Source: Sneathiella limimaris | GTDB lineage: Bacteria; Pseudomonadota; Alphaproteobacteria; Sneathiellales; Sneathiellaceae | Length of the DNA: 64,000 bases | NCBI RefSeq assembly: GCF_012932565.1 | Contig: NZ_JABBYJ010000001.1 | Coordinates: forward strand, 1,116,001-1,180,000 | Reading direction: 5' to 3' | Part shown: in pieces, positions 61,556 to 64,000 of the stretch | Numbering within the stretch: position 1 is the stretch's first letter | How the letters are laid out: the number at the start of each line of letters is the position of its first letter | Translations under genes and position numbers: made by a program | The notes under the pieces: model-generated | Told to the model about the DNA's origin: nothing | Database searches by the model: none | Seen by the model: only the letters and a program-made list of their open reading frames with translations

Positions 61556-62373
61556 TGCCAGTCACTGAAACCTCATCCGGTCAGAAAATCTGGCAGCTCA
61601 GAACCCGCAATCAGACCTTAATTCGCTGGTTTGCCTATCTGGTAACTGTTGCGGCCTTCATGTGGTGCTGGGCGGAAATCTCCAAATCCACCACTTGGTA
61701 TTTTGTCTGGGATGCGCCGCGCATTGCAGCTGATATCGGCAGTCGTTCTTTCCCCCCAAAATGGGAATATATCAACGAACTTTGGCTGCCGATTTGGGAT
61801 ACCCTGAACATCGCCACCTTGGGAACCATTCTGGCCTTGCTGATGGCAGTACCGGTTGCCTTCCTTGCGGCGAGTAACACAACCCCAAGCAAGGTTTTTG
61901 TGCGCCCGATTGCCTTGGTGGTCATTGTCTCCACCCGGTCCATTAACTCCTTGATTTGGGCACTATTGCTCGTCTCGATTATTGGTCCAGGTGTGGTTGC
62001 CGGCCTCTTGGCGATTGCCATTCGCTCGATCGGTTTCTGTGCAAAGCTGCTTTATGAAGCGATTGAGGAGATTGATCCCAAACAGATTGAGGCAATCTCA
62101 GCGACGGGTGCTTCCCGTTGGCAGGTCATGGTTTATGGCATCGTCCCGCAAATCTTGCCAGCCTTTGCCGGGATCTCGGTTTTCCGGTGGGATATTAATA
62201 TCCGCGAGTCTACCGTTCTGGGCCTTGTGGGCGCAGGCGGTATTGGTCTACAACTGCAATCCTCATTAAATGTTCTGGCTTGGCCGCAGGTTGCCCTGAT
62301 CCTGATTGTGATCCTGGTTGCTGTTGTGGTCGGCGAGTGGGTTTCTGCAAAGGTGCGCGGTGCAATCATCTAA
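61555..62373 (+). CDS. phnE: Phosphonate ABC transporter permease PhnE (second)
   Basis: 272 residues. Same BPD permease architecture as its neighbour (LPIWDTLNIATLGTILALLMAVPVAFLAASN, EAA loop LYEAIEEIDPKQIEAISATGASRWQVMVYG, and [20 protein letters not shown]). It forms a heterodimeric channel with the first PhnE, a common two-permease arrangement. The 3' end overlaps the HAD gene by about 14 bases. Confidence 0.92.
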   Translation: MPVTETSSGQKIWQLRTRNQTLIRWFAYLVTVAAFMWCWAEISKSTTWYFVWDAPRIAADIGSRSFPPKWEYINELWLPIWDTLNIATLGTILALLMAVPVAFLAASNTTPSKVFVRPIALVVIVSTRSINSLIWALLLVSIIGPGVVAGLLAIAIRSIGFCAKLLYEAIEEIDPKQIEAISATGASRWQVMVYGIVPQILPAFAGISVFRWDINIRESTVLGLVGAGGIGLQLQSSLNVLAWPQVALILIVILVAVVVGEWVSAKVRGAII

Positions 62374-63298
62374 CCTGTTTGAAGACCTGTTTCCCTCCTT
62401 GGATGGGGAACAGGCTTTTACTCTTTATGAGGCGGTCAAGGACCGCCTTCCTTTTGCCTCTCATCCGACAAATTCGGAACGCCATTCAGGACTTCTGGAT
62501 GTTGCTCCATCTGTGGATGCGTTCGTTTTTGATGCCTTTGGTGTGCTGAATGTTGGAACCACTCCAATCCCTGGCGCAAGCGATTGTATTCAGGAACTCA
62601 GAAGGCTGGGGAAGAAGGTGTTTGTGCTGACAAATGCGGCCAGCTTCAACCGCAATGAGACATTTGAAAAATTCAATAAGCTGGGTTTTGATTTCACTCA
62701 TGACGAACTGGTGACCAGTCGAAATGCTGCCGAACTGGATCTGGCGAGTTTCGGGCCGGAGCATTGTTGGGGTGTTGCTGCTACCGATACATTCCGGATT
62801 GAGGATCTGGCCTGCCAGTCCCTTGAAATTACGGATGATCCCGAAACCTATGAAAATGTGTCAGCCTTTCTGTTTCTGTCCGTACAGAATTGGACAGAAG
62901 CGCGTCAGGCGCTGCTTGAAAAATCGTTGAGCCAAAACCCGCGGCCTGTTGTCATTGCCAATCCAGATATTGTCGCGCCGCGCGGTGAGTATTTCTCGGT
63001 AGAACCTGGTTACTTCGGGCATCGGATGGATCGACATTACGGTATTGATGTTCACTTCCATGGCAAGCCGTTTCCCTCTGTCTATGACTTAGTGGAAGAG
63101 CGCCTTCAGGGATCTCAGATCGAACCTGGCCGTATTTGCATGGTCGGTGATACTTTGCATACGGATGTGCTTGGCGGGGCTGCACGGGGGTGGAAAACTG
63201 CGCTTGTCACTGATCACGGTCTCTTCAAGGGACTGGATCCAGAGCTTTATATCGACAAAAGTGGCATTCGTCCTGACTGGATGGTAGGGTCAATCTGA
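62360..63298 (+). CDS. HAD-superfamily phosphatase (NagD/TIGR01459-like)
   Basis: 312 residues from the GTG at 62360 (14 bases inside phnE); a frame open to ATG 62318 is longer and less likely. Motif I is FVFDAFGVLNVG, with nucleophile Asp but Phe in place of the second Asp, as in DxWG-type HAD enzymes. Thr/Ser motif II is VFVLTNAASFN, and motif IV is GRICMVGDTLHTDVLGGAARGWKTALV. It is transcribed with the phn transporter, suggesting dephosphorylation of a small phosphorylated metabolite. Substrate unknown. Confidence 0.82.
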   Translation: MQSSNLFEDLFPSLDGEQAFTLYEAVKDRLPFASHPTNSERHSGLLDVAPSVDAFVFDAFGVLNVGTTPIPGASDCIQELRRLGKKVFVLTNAASFNRNETFEKFNKLGFDFTHDELVTSRNAAELDLASFGPEHCWGVAATDTFRIEDLACQSLEITDDPETYENVSAFLFLSVQNWTEARQALLEKSLSQNPRPVVIANPDIVAPRGEYFSVEPGYFGHRMDRHYGIDVHFHGKPFPSVYDLVEERLQGSQIEPGRICMVGDTLHTDVLGGAARGWKTALVTDHGLFKGLDPELYIDKSGIRPDWMVGSI

Positions 63299-63341
63299 GT
63301 TTAGGATCCGTTCCCGGTTTTTCCTTGAAGGAGCAGCTCAC

Positions 63342-64000
63342 ATGATCACGCCCGCCGTTTTGGACGTTGCCCTAACCGCGTTTGTCACCCTGTTCGTCAT
63401 TATCGACCCTTTGGGGTTGTTGCCCATTTTTATCAGTGTGACCAAGGGGACAACGCTTTCACATCAGCGCCGCATGGCTATTAAGGGAACCCTGATCGGC
63501 GGTGCCATGCTGCTGTTCTTTGCTCTGCTGGGGGATAAGTTTTTAGCTCTGCTCGGGGTTAGTCTGCCCTCTTTTCGGATCGCTGGCGGTGCCATGTTGT
63601 TTTTGATGGCGCTGGAAATGGTGTTTGATAAACGCAGTAAACGCCGGGAAAGCAGTGCTGAGTCCATGCGTGATGAGATTAAGGCGCACGAGAATGAGCA
63701 TCACGCCTTTGATGATGTCTCGGTATTTCCCCTGTCTATTCCGTTGATATCGGGCCCTGGCGCCATCTCCTCTATCATGCTGCTCATGAGTGCGAACCGG
63801 GATAATCTTGTCCATCAGGGAACAGTATTGCTGGTGTTAGGTGTGGTTCTTTTGATCACCCTGATTTTATTTTTGCTCGCGCCGCGCCTTGAAAAACTGA
63901 TGGGGGTGACCTTCACACAGATTGTCTCCCGCGTGCTTGGGGTGATCCTCGGCGCACTTGCCATTCAGTACATCGTCGACGGTATCAAGTTAAGCTTCGC
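63342..64000 (+). CDS. MarC-family integral membrane protein, 3' truncated
   Basis: The ATG at 63342 has GGAG 9 bases upstream, and the frame stays open to base 64000 with no stop (219 codons). ALTAFVTLFVIIDPLGLLPIFISVTKG, RIAGGAMLFLMALEMVFD and PLSIPLISGPGAISSIMLLMS are MarC signatures (NPxG-like DPLG and xGP). It is a six-helix inner-membrane family of unsettled function. It follows the HAD gene by 43 bases. Confidence 0.9.
   Translation, partial: MITPAVLDVALTAFVTLFVIIDPLGLLPIFISVTKGTTLSHQRRMAIKGTLIGGAMLLFFALLGDKFLALLGVSLPSFRIAGGAMLFLMALEMVFDKRSKRRESSAESMRDEIKAHENEHHAFDDVSVFPLSIPLISGPGAISSIMLLMSANRDNLVHQGTVLLVLGVVLLITLILFLLAPRLEKLMGVTFTQIVSRVLGVILGALAIQYIVDGIKLSF

Overview
The window is a dense stretch (about 68 protein genes, no rRNA, tRNA, insertion sequence, prophage or CRISPR array that I can see) of an apparently heterotrophic alphaproteobacterium with intermediate G+C. 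Support for that placement is indirect: Gly/Pro-poor AT-rich intergenic spacers, the urtABCDE-ureDABCEFG arrangement, the tandem CoA-ester catabolic genes, a DUF1508 protein, a YdcH-type protein and a type I cysteine dioxygenase-like cupin. A marine relative of Sneathiella or other Rhodospirillales-like lineages would fit, but I cannot prove the genus from sequence reading alone.

Region 1 to 18 kb is a lipid/branched-acid catabolism island. It starts with a truncated FadJ-type multifunctional enzyme. Next come two adjacent hotdog thioesterase-like genes, a TetR regulator and a crotonase in one leftward operon, with two palindromes in front of it. A secreted EF-hand protein separates this from a five-gene leftward operon (PECR/AtuB-like SDR, carboxyltransferase, acyl-CoA dehydrogenase, biotin carboxylase/BCCP, acyl-CoA dehydrogenase). 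That operon resembles acyclic-terpene (atu) or leucine/isovalerate (liu) clusters and is preceded by a LiuR-like palindrome. SCP2, FadD, dienoyl-CoA isomerase and PaaI-like thioesterase genes follow, mixed with small unknown genes, an exonuclease and a PLP dehydratase.

Region 18 to 30 kb holds YjbQ, an M20 peptidase, succinate-semialdehyde dehydrogenase, a translationally coupled cysteine-dioxygenase-like cupin plus a four-domain rhodanese, a pair of acyl-CoA dehydrogenases that look like a heteromeric enzyme, DUF423, thymidine kinase, DUF1643, a glutathione transferase and an unrecognised acidic protein.

Region 30 to 41 kb is a complete urea utilisation locus: the ABC transporter urtABCDE runs directly into ureDABCEFG. 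A textbook sigma-54 promoter precedes urtA, so nitrogen control is the likely switch. A hairpin after urtA may set the high receptor:permease ratio.

Region 41 to 58 kb is a mosaic of single enzymes and regulators: FAH-family hydrolase, MBL hydrolase, GST, DinB and a TetR-controlled set (DUF1348, VOC and flavin split-barrel proteins) marked by three copies of the same palindrome. It also has a class V aminotransferase, MFS exporters, an orphan methyltransferase and an SDR/TetR pair. The most unusual item here is a two-gene pair: an exported right-handed beta-helix protein overlapping an exported diheme c-type cytochrome. It resembles a conserved pair of unknown function.

Region 58.8 to 64 kb is a phnDCE1E2 phosphonate/phosphite-type ABC importer behind a near-consensus Pho box, with a hairpin after phnD. 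It overlaps a HAD-family phosphatase gene, and a MarC-family membrane protein runs off the end of the window.
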